NCBI GenBank assembly: GCA_018000455.1
Contig: JAGNJW010000005.1
Location: 62,001-126,000, forward strand
Reading direction: 5' to 3'
Origin: Acidobacteriota bacterium
GTDB taxonomy: Bacteria; Acidobacteriota; Vicinamibacteria; Vicinamibacterales; UBA2999
DNA length: 64,000 bases
Made by a program: the position numbers and the translations under genes. The first letter of the stretch is position 1; every line of letters begins with the position of its first letter. Under the pieces are notes generated by a model. That model was not told the origin of the DNA. It made no database searches and worked only from the letters and a program-made list of their open reading frames with translations. Of the stretch, positions 10,030 through 19,371 are shown one piece after another.

Positions 10030-11406
10030 ATGGCCGCCATCCTGATTGTCGACGACGAACCCGGCGTGCGCTCCGCGCTCGGTGGCGTGCTGCGCGACGA
10101 AGGTTACTCCATCGAAGCCGTCGAGTCGGGCGAGGCCTGCCTCGAACGCCTCGTCGAGCAGGAGTTCGACGTCATCCTTCTCGACGTGTGGATGCCGGGG
10201 ATCGACGGACTGGAGACGCTGCAACGGCTGCGAGAGCGCAAAGTGGACGCGCAGGTGGTCGTGATTTCCGGGCACGGCAACGTCGAGTCGGCCGTGCGCG
10301 CCATCAAGCTCGGCGCCTTCGATTTCGTAGAGAAGCCGCTGTCACTCGACAAAGCCGTGCTCGTCGTGCGCAACGCCCTGCGCCAACGGGTGCTCGAGGT
10401 CGAGAACCGCGATCTGCGGGCGCAGGTCGACCGTCGGCACGTGATGGTGGGCGAGAGCCCGGTGATGCGCCACCTGCGCGAGCAAGTACTCCTGGCGGCG
10501 CCCACCAACGGCCGGGTGCTCATCCTGGGCGAGAACGGCACCGGCAAGGAACTGGTCGCCCGCACGCTACATGCGCACAGCCGGCGGCGAACGGGGCCCT
10601 TCGTCGAGGTGAACTGCGCCGCCATCCCTGAGGAGCTCATCGAGTCGGAGCTGTTCGGCCACACCAAGGGCGCCTTCACCGGCGCCGTGGCCGACCGGCG
10701 GGGCCGTTTCGAACACGCGCACGGCGGCACGATCTTCCTCGACGAGATCGGCGACATGAGCCTCAAGACCCAGGCCAAGGTGCTGCGCGCCTTGCAGGAA
10801 CAGACGGTGCAGGCGGTTGGCGGCACGGCCGCGATTCGGGTCGATGTCCGCGTCGTGGCGGCGACCAACAAGGACTTGCAGGAAGAGATCCGCGCCGGCC
10901 GGTTTCGTGAGGACCTGTACTTCCGCCTGAACGTGGTGCCGGTCTTCGTGCCACCACTGCGCGATCGGATGGAAGACATCCCGCGCCTGGCCGAGCATTT
11001 CATGGCCACGTTGTCGTCGGAATACGGACGCCGCGTGAAGCGCTTCGCGCCGGAAGCGATGGCCCGGCTGCAGCACTACGCCTGGCCCGGCAACGTCCGC
11101 GAGCTGCACAACGTGATCGAACGGCTGCTCATCATGGTGCACGAGCAGGTGGTGACGGGCGACGACGTGGGTTTCATCGACGATGGAGGCGCAGGGGCCG
11201 CCATGCCGGCCCCTGCGGCCACCGGTCCGGTCGCCGCGCTCGCCGATGCGCGCGACGCCTTCGAGCGCGGCTACATCCTGCGCGTGCTCGCCGTCCATCA
11301 GGGAAACATTTCACGGACGGCCGACGCGTTGGGCGTCGAGCGCAGCAATCTCTACAAGAAGATGCGTGCCTTCGGCATCGCACCGTCGCGCCGCGAACCC
11401 GAGTGA
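10030..11406 (+). CDS. NtrX/NtrC-type sigma-54 response regulator
   Basis: 458 residues. The receiver domain has the acidic pair DDE at residues 8-10 and phospho-acceptor Asp52 (LLDVWMPG). The AAA+ sigma-54 activation domain shows the Walker A GENGTGKE, the sigma-54 contact loop GAFTGA at residues 214-219, and the Walker B region GTIFLDEIGDMS. A Fis-type helix-turn-helix (GNISRTADALGVERSNLYKKM) closes the protein. It should activate sigma-54 promoters when phosphorylated by the kinase encoded just upstream. Sigma-54-like promoters seen before pilM and before the secreted FN3 gene are possible targets, but no binding site links them. Confidence 0.92.
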   Translation: MAAILIVDDEPGVRSALGGVLRDEGYSIEAVESGEACLERLVEQEFDVILLDVWMPGIDGLETLQRLRERKVDAQVVVISGHGNVESAVRAIKLGAFDFVEKPLSLDKAVLVVRNALRQRVLEVENRDLRAQVDRRHVMVGESPVMRHLREQVLLAAPTNGRVLILGENGTGKELVARTLHAHSRRRTGPFVEVNCAAIPEELIESELFGHTKGAFTGAVADRRGRFEHAHGGTIFLDEIGDMSLKTQAKVLRALQEQTVQAVGGTAAIRVDVRVVAATNKDLQEEIRAGRFREDLYFRLNVVPVFVPPLRDRMEDIPRLAEHFMATLSSEYGRRVKRFAPEAMARLQHYAWPGNVRELHNVIERLLIMVHEQVVTGDDVGFIDDGGAGAAMPAPAATGPVAALADARDAFERGYILRVLAVHQGNISRTADALGVERSNLYKKMRAFGIAPSRREPE

Positions 11407-11410
11407 AGCG

Positions 11411-12313
11411 TCACGCCGAGCCGGGCAGCAGACGGGAGTCGAGAATCTTCGTCGGCTGCCAGTCCACGATCCGGAGCGACTCCGGCGTCGCCTGGCCCAG
11501 AGCGGCGGCGGGCACGAGGCCGACGACTTCGCTTTCCGCCACCGACACGCCGTGCCGCGCCGCTTCGCGACTGACGGCCTCGAACACCACGCCCATCGGG
11601 GTGACGTCGACGTTGGTCAGGTTCATCGAAACCTGGACCAGGCCGCGGTCGGGGAGCGGCAGCGCCATCGCCTTCACGTGTGACAAGCCGCCACTGCTGG
11701 CGCGGACGGCAGCGGCGACGGCGACGCCGATGTCCAGCCGTTCCGTGGCCAGGTTGATGTTGTAGGCGACCAGGAGTCGTCGCGCGCCGATCGCCACGGC
11801 GCCAAGCGTTGGATGGGGCGCATCGGGGCCGAAATCAGGCCGCCACTCCGGCTGCCGCAGCTTGTCGGCCAGTCCCTCGAAGCGTCCGCGCCGCACCTGC
11901 TCGAGGCGGCGGCGGTGGGGCGCCGACGCCGCCTCCTCGTAGAGCAGGACCGGCAGCGCGAAACGCTCGGCCACATCCTTGGCGGTTGCGCGCGCCGCCG
12001 CCACCGCTTCGACCATTGTTGCCTCGCCGAGTGGAACAAACGGCACGACGTCGACGGCGCCGATGCGGGGGTGCCGGCCGGCGTGGCGGCGCAGGTCGAT
12101 GGCGGCAAGGGCTTCGGCGCACAGGCGCAGGACGGCGTCCGACAAGGCCGCTGCCTCGCCGATCATCGTGAACACCGAGCGATGGTGATCGGCGTCGCGA
12201 TGGACATCGAGCAGCCGCACGCCAGGCGTCGCGGCAAGGCGGGCCGCCATGCGGTCGATGACGCCATGGTCACGTCCTTCACTGACGTTCGGGACGCACT
12301 CCAGCCAGGCCAT
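11411..12313 (-). CDS. ftcD: Glutamate formimidoyltransferase
   Basis: 300 residues from the ATG that opens MAWLECVPNVSEGRD, the family's standard start. The enzyme moves the formimino group from formiminoglutamate to tetrahydrofolate in histidine breakdown. Further landmarks are LLDVHRDADHHRSVFT, RHPRIGAVDVVPFVPLG and YNINLATERLDIGVAVA. Only the transferase domains are present; the cyclodeaminase half of the bifunctional animal enzyme is absent, as in many bacteria. No other hut genes are adjacent. It is transcribed towards the response regulator gene and ends four bases from its stop. Confidence 0.92.
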   Translation of the reverse strand: MAWLECVPNVSEGRDHGVIDRMAARLAATPGVRLLDVHRDADHHRSVFTMIGEAAALSDAVLRLCAEALAAIDLRRHAGRHPRIGAVDVVPFVPLGEATMVEAVAAARATAKDVAERFALPVLLYEEAASAPHRRRLEQVRRGRFEGLADKLRQPEWRPDFGPDAPHPTLGAVAIGARRLLVAYNINLATERLDIGVAVAAAVRASSGGLSHVKAMALPLPDRGLVQVSMNLTNVDVTPMGVVFEAVSREAARHGVSVAESEVVGLVPAAALGQATPESLRIVDWQPTKILDSRLLPGSA

Positions 12314-12351
12314 CCGCGGGTTGTACCACAGGCCGTTGGTGCCGGCGTAAG

Positions 12352-12360
12352 TGCTATACT
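12352..12360 (+). promoter_or_regulatory. Extended -10 promoter of the TPR-RDD-pgpA-cinA run
   Basis: TGC-TATACT is a good extended -10. The predicted transcription start is around 12367, eleven bases before the ATG at 12378. No clear -35 is seen. It drives the rightward gene run that starts with the TPR protein. Confidence 0.5.
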
Positions 12361-12377
12361 CACGGCGACTTGCAGGC

Positions 12378-13166
12378 ATGATCGACCCCACGCCAGGCGA
12401 CTCGCCCATTGCCGATCCCCTGACTGACGCCGAACGCGAGGCGCGCATCGAACAGTTGCTCGTCTCGGGGCTCGACGATTACTTTGCCGGGCGGATGGAT
12501 CACGCGGTCAACATCTGGACTCGCGTCCTCTTTCTCGACCGGGCCAACGACCGGGCCCGCGCCTACATCGATCGGGTGCGGCGAGCGCAGGCCGAGCGTC
12601 AGCGCGAGTCCGAAGCGCTCATGCACCAGGGTCTGCAGGCCTTCGATGACGGCGAAGTCGAACGCGCGCGGCGGCTGCTGACCGCGGCCGTCGAGCGCGG
12701 CGCCCCGCACGAGCAGGCGCTGCCGGTGCTGCATCGCATCGGTCTGCTCGACGTCGTTACTGCCGACGTGCCAATGCCGCCGACGCGTGGCCGCTGGCGA
12801 CGCGCGGATCGCCTCACGGGCGGAGCCGGATCGTCGCGACGGGGGCCGTGGTTGCTGGCGCTCGGCATCGCGGCACTGGCGACGCTGGCCGTGTTGATGT
12901 CGCAAGACACCGCCCCCGCCAATCTCACCGTCACCGCCATCGACACTGTCGCGACACCGCTGCCAGTGCCAGCGGCGTCAGAAGCACACCTGTCACGCGC
13001 GCGCCAGCTGTTTGCCGCGGGCAAACTCCCCGACGCGCTCCGTGCCCTCGGTCGCATCGACCTCGGCGATGCGGCCTACGCCGATGCGCAGGTGCTGCGC
13101 GGCCGCGTGCAGTTGGAACTGCTGGCGGCGGCCGGTCCGGGCGTGAAGGACGCGGTCCAGCCGTGA
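12378..13166 (+). CDS. Membrane-anchored TPR-like protein, unknown function
   Basis: 262 residues, not recognised as a named family. Two helical, TPR-like repeats occupy about residues 15-115 (LDDYFAGRMDHAVNIWTRVLFLD and QGLQAFDDGEVERARRLLTAAVE). A short basic linker leads to one membrane helix around 153-170, and a further repeat (HLSRARQLFAAGKLPDALRALG) follows near the C-terminus. The start at 12378 is preferred over one nine codons upstream because the -10 box overlaps that extension. Its stop overlaps the next gene as GTGA, so it is coupled to the RDD protein. It may be a scaffold or adaptor; this is inference only. Confidence 0.7.
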   Translation: MIDPTPGDSPIADPLTDAEREARIEQLLVSGLDDYFAGRMDHAVNIWTRVLFLDRANDRARAYIDRVRRAQAERQRESEALMHQGLQAFDDGEVERARRLLTAAVERGAPHEQALPVLHRIGLLDVVTADVPMPPTRGRWRRADRLTGGAGSSRRGPWLLALGIAALATLAVLMSQDTAPANLTVTAIDTVATPLPVPAASEAHLSRARQLFAAGKLPDALRALGRIDLGDAAYADAQVLRGRVQLELLAAAGPGVKDAVQP

Positions 13167-14002
13167 AGTGTCCCAAGTGCGCCTACGTCGGCTTCGAGGC
13201 CGCGGATCGCTGCCGGCACTGTGGCTACGAGTTCTCGCTCATCGATACGCCGGCGGCTGAAGCGCCGTGGGAGTTTCGGGAGCACCAGGCGCCCGGTGGT
13301 CCGGCCTACCGGACACCCACGACGGTCGTCGCCGACGCCGACCTGGGGCGCTCCGACCCGGCGCCGCTCGAAGATCTGCCGCTGTCGCCGCCGCTGGGGA
13401 CGTCCTCGCTCTTCGCCGATCCGCAGCCGCCGCCGGCACGCACGCCCCTGGCCGTGCGGCGCGCGGCGGAGCGGCCGCGCAGCCGCGCGACACCGCACGT
13501 GGTCCGTCGTCCGCGCAATGATTTGTTCGAGACCGGGGGCCACGACGCGCCGCCGGGCGAACCGGAGCCGCCGGTCGAGGCTGCGCCCAAGGCCGCGCCA
13601 GCCGTGGCGCGCGTGGTCTCGGCCCTCCTCGACGTCGTGCTGCTCGGCGCCATCGACGTTGCCGTCGTGTATCTCACCACCCAGATGGCCGGTGTGGCAG
13701 TGGCCGAGGTCGCGACATTGCCGCTCGTGCCACTGTCAGCCTTCGTGTTCGGCTTGAACGTCGCCTACGTGACGGTGTTCACTGCCAACGGCGGGCAGAC
13801 TCTCGGCAAGATGGCGATGGGGTTGCGTGTCGAGGCGACCGCCGGTCGCCTGACGTTTGGCACGGCGATCGTGCGCGTGGTGGCCGCGATCGCCGGCGGT
13901 CTGGTCATGGGCGCCGGCTTCATCCCCGCGCTGTGGCGCGAAGATCGGCGGGCCGTGCACGATCAGATCGCGCACACCCGCGTCGTCAAGGTCAGTGCAT
14001 GA
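13163..14002 (+). CDS. Zinc-ribbon and RDD-family membrane protein
   Basis: 279 residues from a GTG start. An N-terminal zinc ribbon (KCPKCAYVGFEAADRCRHCGYEF, two CxxC pairs) is followed by a proline- and arginine-rich disordered linker of about 120 residues. A C-terminal RDD-type membrane domain with three hydrophobic segments includes the hallmark TLGKMAMGLRVE and the closing REDRRAVHDQIAHTRVV. RDD proteins have been tied to ion exchange in some bacteria, but the role here is unknown. Combination with a zinc ribbon suggests a regulated membrane protein. Overlaps both neighbours by four bases. Confidence 0.75.
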   Translation: MKCPKCAYVGFEAADRCRHCGYEFSLIDTPAAEAPWEFREHQAPGGPAYRTPTTVVADADLGRSDPAPLEDLPLSPPLGTSSLFADPQPPPARTPLAVRRAAERPRSRATPHVVRRPRNDLFETGGHDAPPGEPEPPVEAAPKAAPAVARVVSALLDVVLLGAIDVAVVYLTTQMAGVAVAEVATLPLVPLSAFVFGLNVAYVTVFTANGGQTLGKMAMGLRVEATAGRLTFGTAIVRVVAAIAGGLVMGAGFIPALWREDRRAVHDQIAHTRVVKVSA

Positions 14003-14469
14003 CCGGTCGGGTCGCGCTCGCGTTCGCCAGCGCGGGCTATTCCGGGTTCTTTCCGTTCGCGCCGGGTACGGTCGGTTCTGCCGTGGGCGTGGCGCTGTGG
14101 TGGGGGATGCGGATGGCCGGCGCGACGGTCGCCATTGAAGTCGCGGTGGTCTTCGGCCTGCTCGTTACCGGGGCGTTGGCTGCCACGCGGGCCGAGCGCG
14201 TACTCGGCACGACCGATCCCGGCCCCGTCGTCGTCGATGAGGTGATGGGGATGTGCGTGACGCTCGTGGGCGCGCCTCTCACGTGGCCGACGGCGCTTGC
14301 CGGGTTCGTGCTCTTCCGCGGCTTCGACATCGTGAAGCCGCCGCCCGCCCGGCAGCTGGAGCGTGCCCACGGGGGTTGGGGCATCATGCTCGACGATCTC
14401 GCAGCTGGCGTTTACGCCTGGGGGGTTCTGCGAATGGCGCTGTGGCTGGCGCCCGGCTGGCTCGCGTGA
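13999..14469 (+). CDS. pgpA: Phosphatidylglycerophosphatase A
   Basis: 156 residues. PgpA removes phosphate from phosphatidylglycerophosphate to make phosphatidylglycerol. Family motifs are GYSGFFPFAPGTVGSAVG, VVVDEVMGM, FRGFDIVKPPPARQLER and GIMLDDLAAGVYA, with three or four membrane helices. It begins a lipid-linked stretch (pgpA, plsY, gpsA) that is interrupted by cinA. The ATGA overlap upstream and GTGA overlap downstream point to one transcript. Confidence 0.93.
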   Translation: MTGRVALAFASAGYSGFFPFAPGTVGSAVGVALWWGMRMAGATVAIEVAVVFGLLVTGALAATRAERVLGTTDPGPVVVDEVMGMCVTLVGAPLTWPTALAGFVLFRGFDIVKPPPARQLERAHGGWGIMLDDLAAGVYAWGVLRMALWLAPGWLA

Positions 14470-15746
14470 GTGAGTCGCTGCCAGGACCGGCACGGGCTGC
14501 GGTCGTCGCCGTCGGCAGCGAATTGCTGACCCTGGGACGCGCCGACACCAACTCGCCGTATATCGCGGCGGCGTTGCAGCGGGCTGGCCTGAAGGTGGCG
14601 TACACGACCGTCGTCGGCGATGAGCGCGGTGATCTGACCGCGGCGCTCAGTCACGCACTGAGCCAGGCCGACCTCGTCGTCTGCACGGGGGGACTCGGAC
14701 CGACCGAGGACGACCGCACGCGCGATGCGGCGGCCGAGGTCGTCGGCCGGCCGATGCACGAAGACGCTTCCGTGCTCGCGACGATCGAGGAGCGCTTCAG
14801 GCGGCGCGGACTCACGATGCCCGACATCAACCGCCGGCAGGCGCAGGTGCCCGCTGGTGCCACCGTCATACCCAACCAGCGCGGGTCAGCGCCCGGGTTG
14901 TGGATTCCGGCCGGACCTGCCGCCGTGCTGCTTCTGCCCGGACCACCGCGCGAGATGGTGCCGATGCTCGAAGAGGCGCTCGCCGCTTACGTGGCACCCC
15001 GATGGGGCGGCGTGACGTGTCAGCGCGCCCTGGTCGTGGCGGGACGAAGCGAGTCGTGGGTCGACGAGCGGGCGGCGTCTCTGTACGGGCCGTGGCACGA
15101 GGAACCGCTGCCCATCACCACGACGATTCTGGCCAGCCTCGGCATCGTCGAGATCCATCTCTCGTGCCATGGCGACGAGGCCGCGCCGCTCGCGCAGCGG
15201 CTCGAGGCGGCGCTTGCCGTGCTGGCCGACACCTTCGGCGCCGATGTCGTGAGTCGCGACGGACGGTCGCTCGAGCAGGCGGTCGGTGATCTACTGGCGG
15301 CGCGCAAGTGGCGCGTGGCCCTGGCTGAGTCGTGCACCGGCGGCCTGGTGACGACGCGCCTCACCGACATCGCCGGGGCGAGTGCGTATGTCGACCGCGC
15401 GGTCGTGGCTTACAGCAACGACGCCAAGCGTGACGCCCTCGGAGTGCCGTCGACGCTGCTCGAGGAGCACGGCGCGGTAAGCGAGCCGGTGGCGGCGGCG
15501 ATGGCTGAGGGGGTGCGAATGCGCGCCGGCGCGGACGTGGCCCTGGCCGTCACCGGCATCGCCGGGCCCGGCGGCGGCACTGTCGAGAAGCCCGTGGGTA
15601 TGGTCTGCTTGGCGGTGACCGGCGCGCGCGGCACCGAGGTCCGTACGCTGTACCTCGCTGGCGACCGCGGCGTCGTCCGGTCGCTCGCCGCCACCGCCGC
15701 TCTCGACATGTTGCGGCACTACGTGCTGGCGGGCCAGGGCGCATGA
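14466..15746 (+). CDS. cinA: CinA family nicotinamide-nucleotide amidohydrolase
   Basis: 426 residues from a GTG overlapping the pgpA stop. The N-terminal molybdopterin-binding-like (COG1058) half shows VVAVGSELLTLGRADTNS and VVCTGGLGPTEDD. The C-terminal amidohydrolase half shows RVALAESCTGGLVTTRLTDIAGAS, VVAYSNDAKRDALGV and AVTGIAGPGGG. The two-domain form belongs to enzymes that recycle NMN and hydrolyse ADP-ribose. The classical link to competence is indirect. Gene order next to pgpA is common in bacteria. Confidence 0.93.
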   Translation: MSESLPGPARAAVVAVGSELLTLGRADTNSPYIAAALQRAGLKVAYTTVVGDERGDLTAALSHALSQADLVVCTGGLGPTEDDRTRDAAAEVVGRPMHEDASVLATIEERFRRRGLTMPDINRRQAQVPAGATVIPNQRGSAPGLWIPAGPAAVLLLPGPPREMVPMLEEALAAYVAPRWGGVTCQRALVVAGRSESWVDERAASLYGPWHEEPLPITTTILASLGIVEIHLSCHGDEAAPLAQRLEAALAVLADTFGADVVSRDGRSLEQAVGDLLAARKWRVALAESCTGGLVTTRLTDIAGASAYVDRAVVAYSNDAKRDALGVPSTLLEEHGAVSEPVAAAMAEGVRMRAGADVALAVTGIAGPGGGTVEKPVGMVCLAVTGARGTEVRTLYLAGDRGVVRSLAATAALDMLRHYVLAGQGA

Positions 15747-16336
15747 TTCTCTCGGCGCTCGTGGGGTACGCGATTGGATCGCTGCCGCTCGGCTACGTGG
15801 CGGGCCGCCGCTGGGGCGGCGTCGATCTGCGCGCGGTCGGCAGCCGTAATGTCGGCGCGACCAACATGTATCGCGTGTCGGGCGCGCGGCTCGGTGTCGC
15901 GGTGATGGCGCTCGACATGGCCAAGGGCGTGCTGGCGGTGGCGCTGAGCTGGGCGACGCTCGCCGAGGCCGTTCCGGTCGCGGCCGGTGTCGGTGCCGTC
16001 GCCGGGCACGTCTATCCCGTATGGCTGCGCGGGCACGGCGGCAAGGGCGTGGCAACTGCGTGCGGTGCCTTTGCGCTGCTCGCGCCGCCGGCCACGGCGA
16101 TCTCGGCGATCACCTTCGCACTCGCCGTCTGGACCACCCGAGTCGTCTCGGCCGGGTCGCTGGTCGCCTGCGTGACGTTGCCGGTCGCCGCTGCCCTGAC
16201 CGGTGCCACCCCCACGACCGTCTGGGGAGGCGTCGCGGTTGCTGCGCTCATCGTCTGGCGCCATCGCGGCAATCTGTCGCGTCTCAAGCGCGGCACGGAG
16301 CGCCGGCTGGCGCGCAAGAGGGTGCCCCATGCGTAG
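15743..16336 (+). CDS. plsY: Glycerol-3-phosphate acyltransferase PlsY
   Basis: 197 residues, integral membrane. PlsY transfers an acyl group from acyl-phosphate to glycerol-3-phosphate, the first step of phospholipid synthesis. Motifs are YAIGSLPLGYVAGRRWGGVDLRAVGSRNVGATN and GHVYPVWLRGHGGKGVATACG, with five hydrophobic segments. It sits immediately before gpsA, which makes its substrate. Start and stop overlap the neighbouring genes (ATGA and eight bases). Confidence 0.95.
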   Translation: MILSALVGYAIGSLPLGYVAGRRWGGVDLRAVGSRNVGATNMYRVSGARLGVAVMALDMAKGVLAVALSWATLAEAVPVAAGVGAVAGHVYPVWLRGHGGKGVATACGAFALLAPPATAISAITFALAVWTTRVVSAGSLVACVTLPVAAALTGATPTTVWGGVAVAALIVWRHRGNLSRLKRGTERRLARKRVPHA

Positions 16337-17327
16337 TGTGACGGTCGTGGGCGCGGGCAGCTGGGGGACGGCGCTGGCCGTCCACCTGGCGCGAGTCGGC
16401 CACCAGGTGCAGCTCTGGGCCCGCGACGCCGAGCTCGTCAGCGAGATGGCCGAGCGGCGGGCCAACGCCGTCTATCTGCCGGACATCGTGTTTCCGGACT
16501 CGCTCAGCGTGACCGCAGATCTGCCGGCCGCGCTCGGTGGGGCGCAGTTCGTCGTCGTGGCGGTGCCGTCGCACGGCCTGCGCCACGTGCTGCGTCAGGG
16601 CGCCGCCCACGTCGATCGCACGGCGGTCGTGCTCAGCGCCACCAAGGGCCTCGAGGACGGAACGTTGCTGCGGATGTCGCAGATCATCCGCGAGGAGTGG
16701 GCGCACGTGGCCGAGGTGGCCGTCTTGTCGGGGCCGAGCTTCGCGCGCGAACTCGCGCGCTCGCTGCCCACCGTCGTCGTCGTCGCCTCCACCGACGACG
16801 GCGCCGTGCGCCGTGTGCAGGAGGAGTTCCGCTCCGGTGCCATGCGGCTCTACGCGAGCGGTGACGTCACGGGCGTCGAGCTCGGGGGAGCCCTCAAGAA
16901 CGTCATCGCGATCGCGGCCGGCGTGGTCGATGGGCTCGAGCTCGGCCACAACGCGCTGGCAGCGCTCATCACGCGCGGCGTGGCAGAGATCTCGCGTCTG
17001 GCGGTGGCGGCCGGGGGCGAGCGCGAAACGCTAGCGGGGCTGGCCGGCATGGGCGACCTCGTCCTCACGTGCACTGGCCGCCTCAGTCGCAACCGTCACG
17101 TCGGGATCGAGCTGGCGCGTGGCCGGTCGGTCGGCGACATCGTCGACGGGATGAAGATGGTGGCTGAGGGCGTCAGAACCACCCGGGCCGCTCTGGCTCT
17201 GGGCCGGCGACTCGGCGTCGAGCTGCCGATTGCGGCGCAGGTGGACGCCCTGCTCGGCGGACGAGTGGCGCCAGCCGCCGCGGTCGTCGATCTGATGGGC
17301 CGGCGCCAACGCGCCGAGTCCGACTGA
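16329..17327 (+). CDS. gpsA: NAD(P)-dependent glycerol-3-phosphate dehydrogenase
   Basis: 332 residues. It reduces dihydroxyacetone phosphate to glycerol-3-phosphate for phospholipids. Landmarks are the Rossmann motif VVGAGSWGTALAVHLA, SATKGLED, LSGPSFARE, GVELGGALKNVIAIAAGVVDGLELGHNA and GDLVLTCTGRLSRNRHVG. The start overlaps plsY by eight bases, so substrate production and use are genetically coupled. Confidence 0.96.
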   Translation: MRSVTVVGAGSWGTALAVHLARVGHQVQLWARDAELVSEMAERRANAVYLPDIVFPDSLSVTADLPAALGGAQFVVVAVPSHGLRHVLRQGAAHVDRTAVVLSATKGLEDGTLLRMSQIIREEWAHVAEVAVLSGPSFARELARSLPTVVVVASTDDGAVRRVQEEFRSGAMRLYASGDVTGVELGGALKNVIAIAAGVVDGLELGHNALAALITRGVAEISRLAVAAGGERETLAGLAGMGDLVLTCTGRLSRNRHVGIELARGRSVGDIVDGMKMVAEGVRTTRAALALGRRLGVELPIAAQVDALLGGRVAPAAAVVDLMGRRQRAESD

Positions 17328-17355
17328 CGGGCGCTTCGGTCCCAAGCGGCGGCCC

Positions 17356-17364
17356 TGCTAAGAT
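17356..17364 (+). promoter_or_regulatory. Extended -10 promoter of ftsY
   Basis: TGC-TAAGAT lies seven bases before the ftsY ATG. The expected transcription start is therefore at or one base before the start codon, suggesting a leaderless mRNA. The spacing is nearly identical to that at tatA. Confidence 0.5.
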
Positions 17365-17371
17365 CGCGTGG

Positions 17372-18295
17372 ATGGGTCTGTTCGATCGGCTGGCACGGGG
17401 TCTTTCGCGCACGGCCGAGCGCCTCGCGCAGCGTTTCGATGACATCGTGGGCCAGGTTGACGCCCCCGGCCACGAGGCCGCGGCGCTCGACGTCGACACG
17501 ACCGCGGCGCTCGAAGAGTTGCTGCTCTCGGCCGATGTCGGGCTGGGCGCCACCGCTCGCCTCGTCGCCGGGGTACGGAATCGACCGCCTGCCGGCACTG
17601 GTCTGCGGACAGCCCTCACTGACGAGATCCGCCGCATCTTCGCCGCCACGACGCCCACGCCGGCGCCGCCGACGACGCCGCGTGTGGTGCTCGTGGTGGG
17701 GGTCAACGGCACCGGCAAGACCACCACCGTTGGCAAGTTGGCGCACCGCCTCCGGCAGGACGGACGCAAGACGCTCATCTGCGCCGCCGACACCTTTCGT
17801 GCGGCTGCCGTCGACCAGTTGCAGGTGTGGGCGACTCGGGCCGGCGTCGATATGGTGCGTGCCAACGAAGGCGCCGACGCGGCGGCCGTGGTGTTCGATG
17901 CGCTCACTGCCGCCAAGGCGCGCGGCGTCGAGACGGTGCTCATCGACACGGCCGGCCGGCTACACACACGCGTGAATCTGATGGCCGAACTCGAGAAGAT
18001 CCGGCGCGTTGCCGCCCGTGAGATCCCAGGGGCGCCGCACGAGGTGCTGTTGGTGCTCGATGCCACGGTGGGGCAGAACGGGCTGGTTCAGGCCCGTGAG
18101 TTCGCCGCGACAGCAGGCGTCACCGGCGTCGTGCTCACCAAGCTCGATGGCACTGCCAGGGGCGGCATCGCCGTTGCCATCGCCCACGATCTGTCTCTGC
18201 CGATCCTTTATGTCGGCGTCGGCGAAGGCATCGACGACCTGCTGCCGTTCGATGCCGGCGCCTACGCCGACGCGCTGTTTCGACCATCGTGGTGA
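17372..18295 (+). CDS. ftsY: Signal recognition particle receptor FtsY
   Basis: 307 residues. FtsY is the membrane-associated GTPase that receives SRP-bound ribosomes. It has only a short N-terminal region instead of the long acidic A domain of enterobacteria. The NG domain is complete: P-loop GVNGTGKTTTVGKLA, DTFRAAAVDQLQVW, LIDTAGRLHTRVNLMAELEKI, TKLDGTARGG and YVGVGEGIDDL. It is followed directly by riboflavin genes and then by ffh, its GTPase partner. Confidence 0.96.
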   Translation: MGLFDRLARGLSRTAERLAQRFDDIVGQVDAPGHEAAALDVDTTAALEELLLSADVGLGATARLVAGVRNRPPAGTGLRTALTDEIRRIFAATTPTPAPPTTPRVVLVVGVNGTGKTTTVGKLAHRLRQDGRKTLICAADTFRAAAVDQLQVWATRAGVDMVRANEGADAAAVVFDALTAAKARGVETVLIDTAGRLHTRVNLMAELEKIRRVAAREIPGAPHEVLLVLDATVGQNGLVQAREFAATAGVTGVVLTKLDGTARGGIAVAIAHDLSLPILYVGVGEGIDDLLPFDAGAYADALFRPSW

Positions 18296-19371
18296 ACGAG
18301 TCGGCGATGATGCGCCGGGCGCTGTTCCATGCCGGGCGCGGCCTGGGAGCCACGGTGCCCAATCCGATGGTGGGCGCGGTCGTCGTCGATGCCGGCGGCG
18401 TCGTCGTGGGGCAGGGCTACCACGCGCGGGCGGGCCATCCGCATGCCGAGAGCGTGGCCCTGGACGAGGCCGGGGGACGCGCGGCCGGCGCCACGCTCTA
18501 CGTCACGCTCGAGCCGTGCTGTCATGTCGGGCGCACCGGGCCGTGCACCACACGGATCATCTCGTCGGGCGTGAGGCGGGTGGTCGCCGCCACCCTCGAT
18601 CCGTTTCCGAGAGTCTCGGGCAAGGGCGCGCGCCTTCTGCGCGAGGCGGGAATCACGGTGGAGGTGGGCCTCGAGGAGGCCGCGGCGCGGCGGCTGAATG
18701 CGGCCTATCTGATGGCGCACGAGAGACAGCGCCCGCTGGTCATGGTGAAGGTCGCCACGACGCGTGACGGGCGCATCGCCGAGCGCCGCGACCGCCCGAC
18801 GCGCATCTCGGGCGAGGCGGCGGCCAGACGCAGCCAACGGTTGCGCGCGGCGGTGGATGCCATCGCGGTTGGCGCAGGCACCGTGCGGGCGGATGATCCG
18901 CGTCTGACCGCGCGCGATGTCGTGCGGACGCGACCGCTGACGCGGGTCGTTTTCGATCGCGCGCTCGAGACGGCGCCGCAGGCGCGCGTCTATGCGTCGG
19001 CTGGCGACGAACCGGTGATAATGGTGGCGTCGCCGCAGGCGCTGGCCGCTTCGTCCGATCGGGCGGCCGGTCTGGCATCGCGAGGCGTCGAGATCGTGCC
19101 GGCTGCCTCACTCGGCGAGGCCATGCCGGCACTTCTCGGGCGTGGGATCCACACCCTGCTCGTCGAGGGCGGAGCCGCCTTGCATCGAAGTTTCTGGGAG
19201 GCGGGTCTGGTCGACCGCCTGCACCTCATCGTGGCGCCGGGGCGACTCGGCGCGACGGGCGTGGCGCTCTTCGACGGGTTGGCCGTGCCCTGGAGCCGGC
19301 TGTCGCGTGTGACGAACGTGCCGTGCGGAGCCGATATCTGGGTGGAGGCCGATGTTCACTGGGATCGTTGA
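18292..19371 (+). CDS. ribD: Bifunctional pyrimidine deaminase/reductase RibD
   Basis: About 359 residues. The N-terminal deaminase domain has the zinc site HAESVALDEAG and LEPCCHVGRTGPCT. The C-terminal reductase domain has VMVKVATTRDGRIAE, VGAGTVRADDPRLTAR and LLVEGGAALHRSFW. It performs the second and third steps of riboflavin synthesis. Start is uncertain: GTG at 18289, GTG at 18292 (GTGA overlap with ftsY, preferred for consistency with the region) or ATG at 18307. It overlaps ribE by 20 bases. Confidence 0.95.
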   Translation: MNESAMMRRALFHAGRGLGATVPNPMVGAVVVDAGGVVVGQGYHARAGHPHAESVALDEAGGRAAGATLYVTLEPCCHVGRTGPCTTRIISSGVRRVVAATLDPFPRVSGKGARLLREAGITVEVGLEEAAARRLNAAYLMAHERQRPLVMVKVATTRDGRIAERRDRPTRISGEAAARRSQRLRAAVDAIAVGAGTVRADDPRLTARDVVRTRPLTRVVFDRALETAPQARVYASAGDEPVIMVASPQALAASSDRAAGLASRGVEIVPAASLGEAMPALLGRGIHTLLVEGGAALHRSFWEAGLVDRLHLIVAPGRLGATGVALFDGLAVPWSRLSRVTNVPCGADIWVEADVHWDR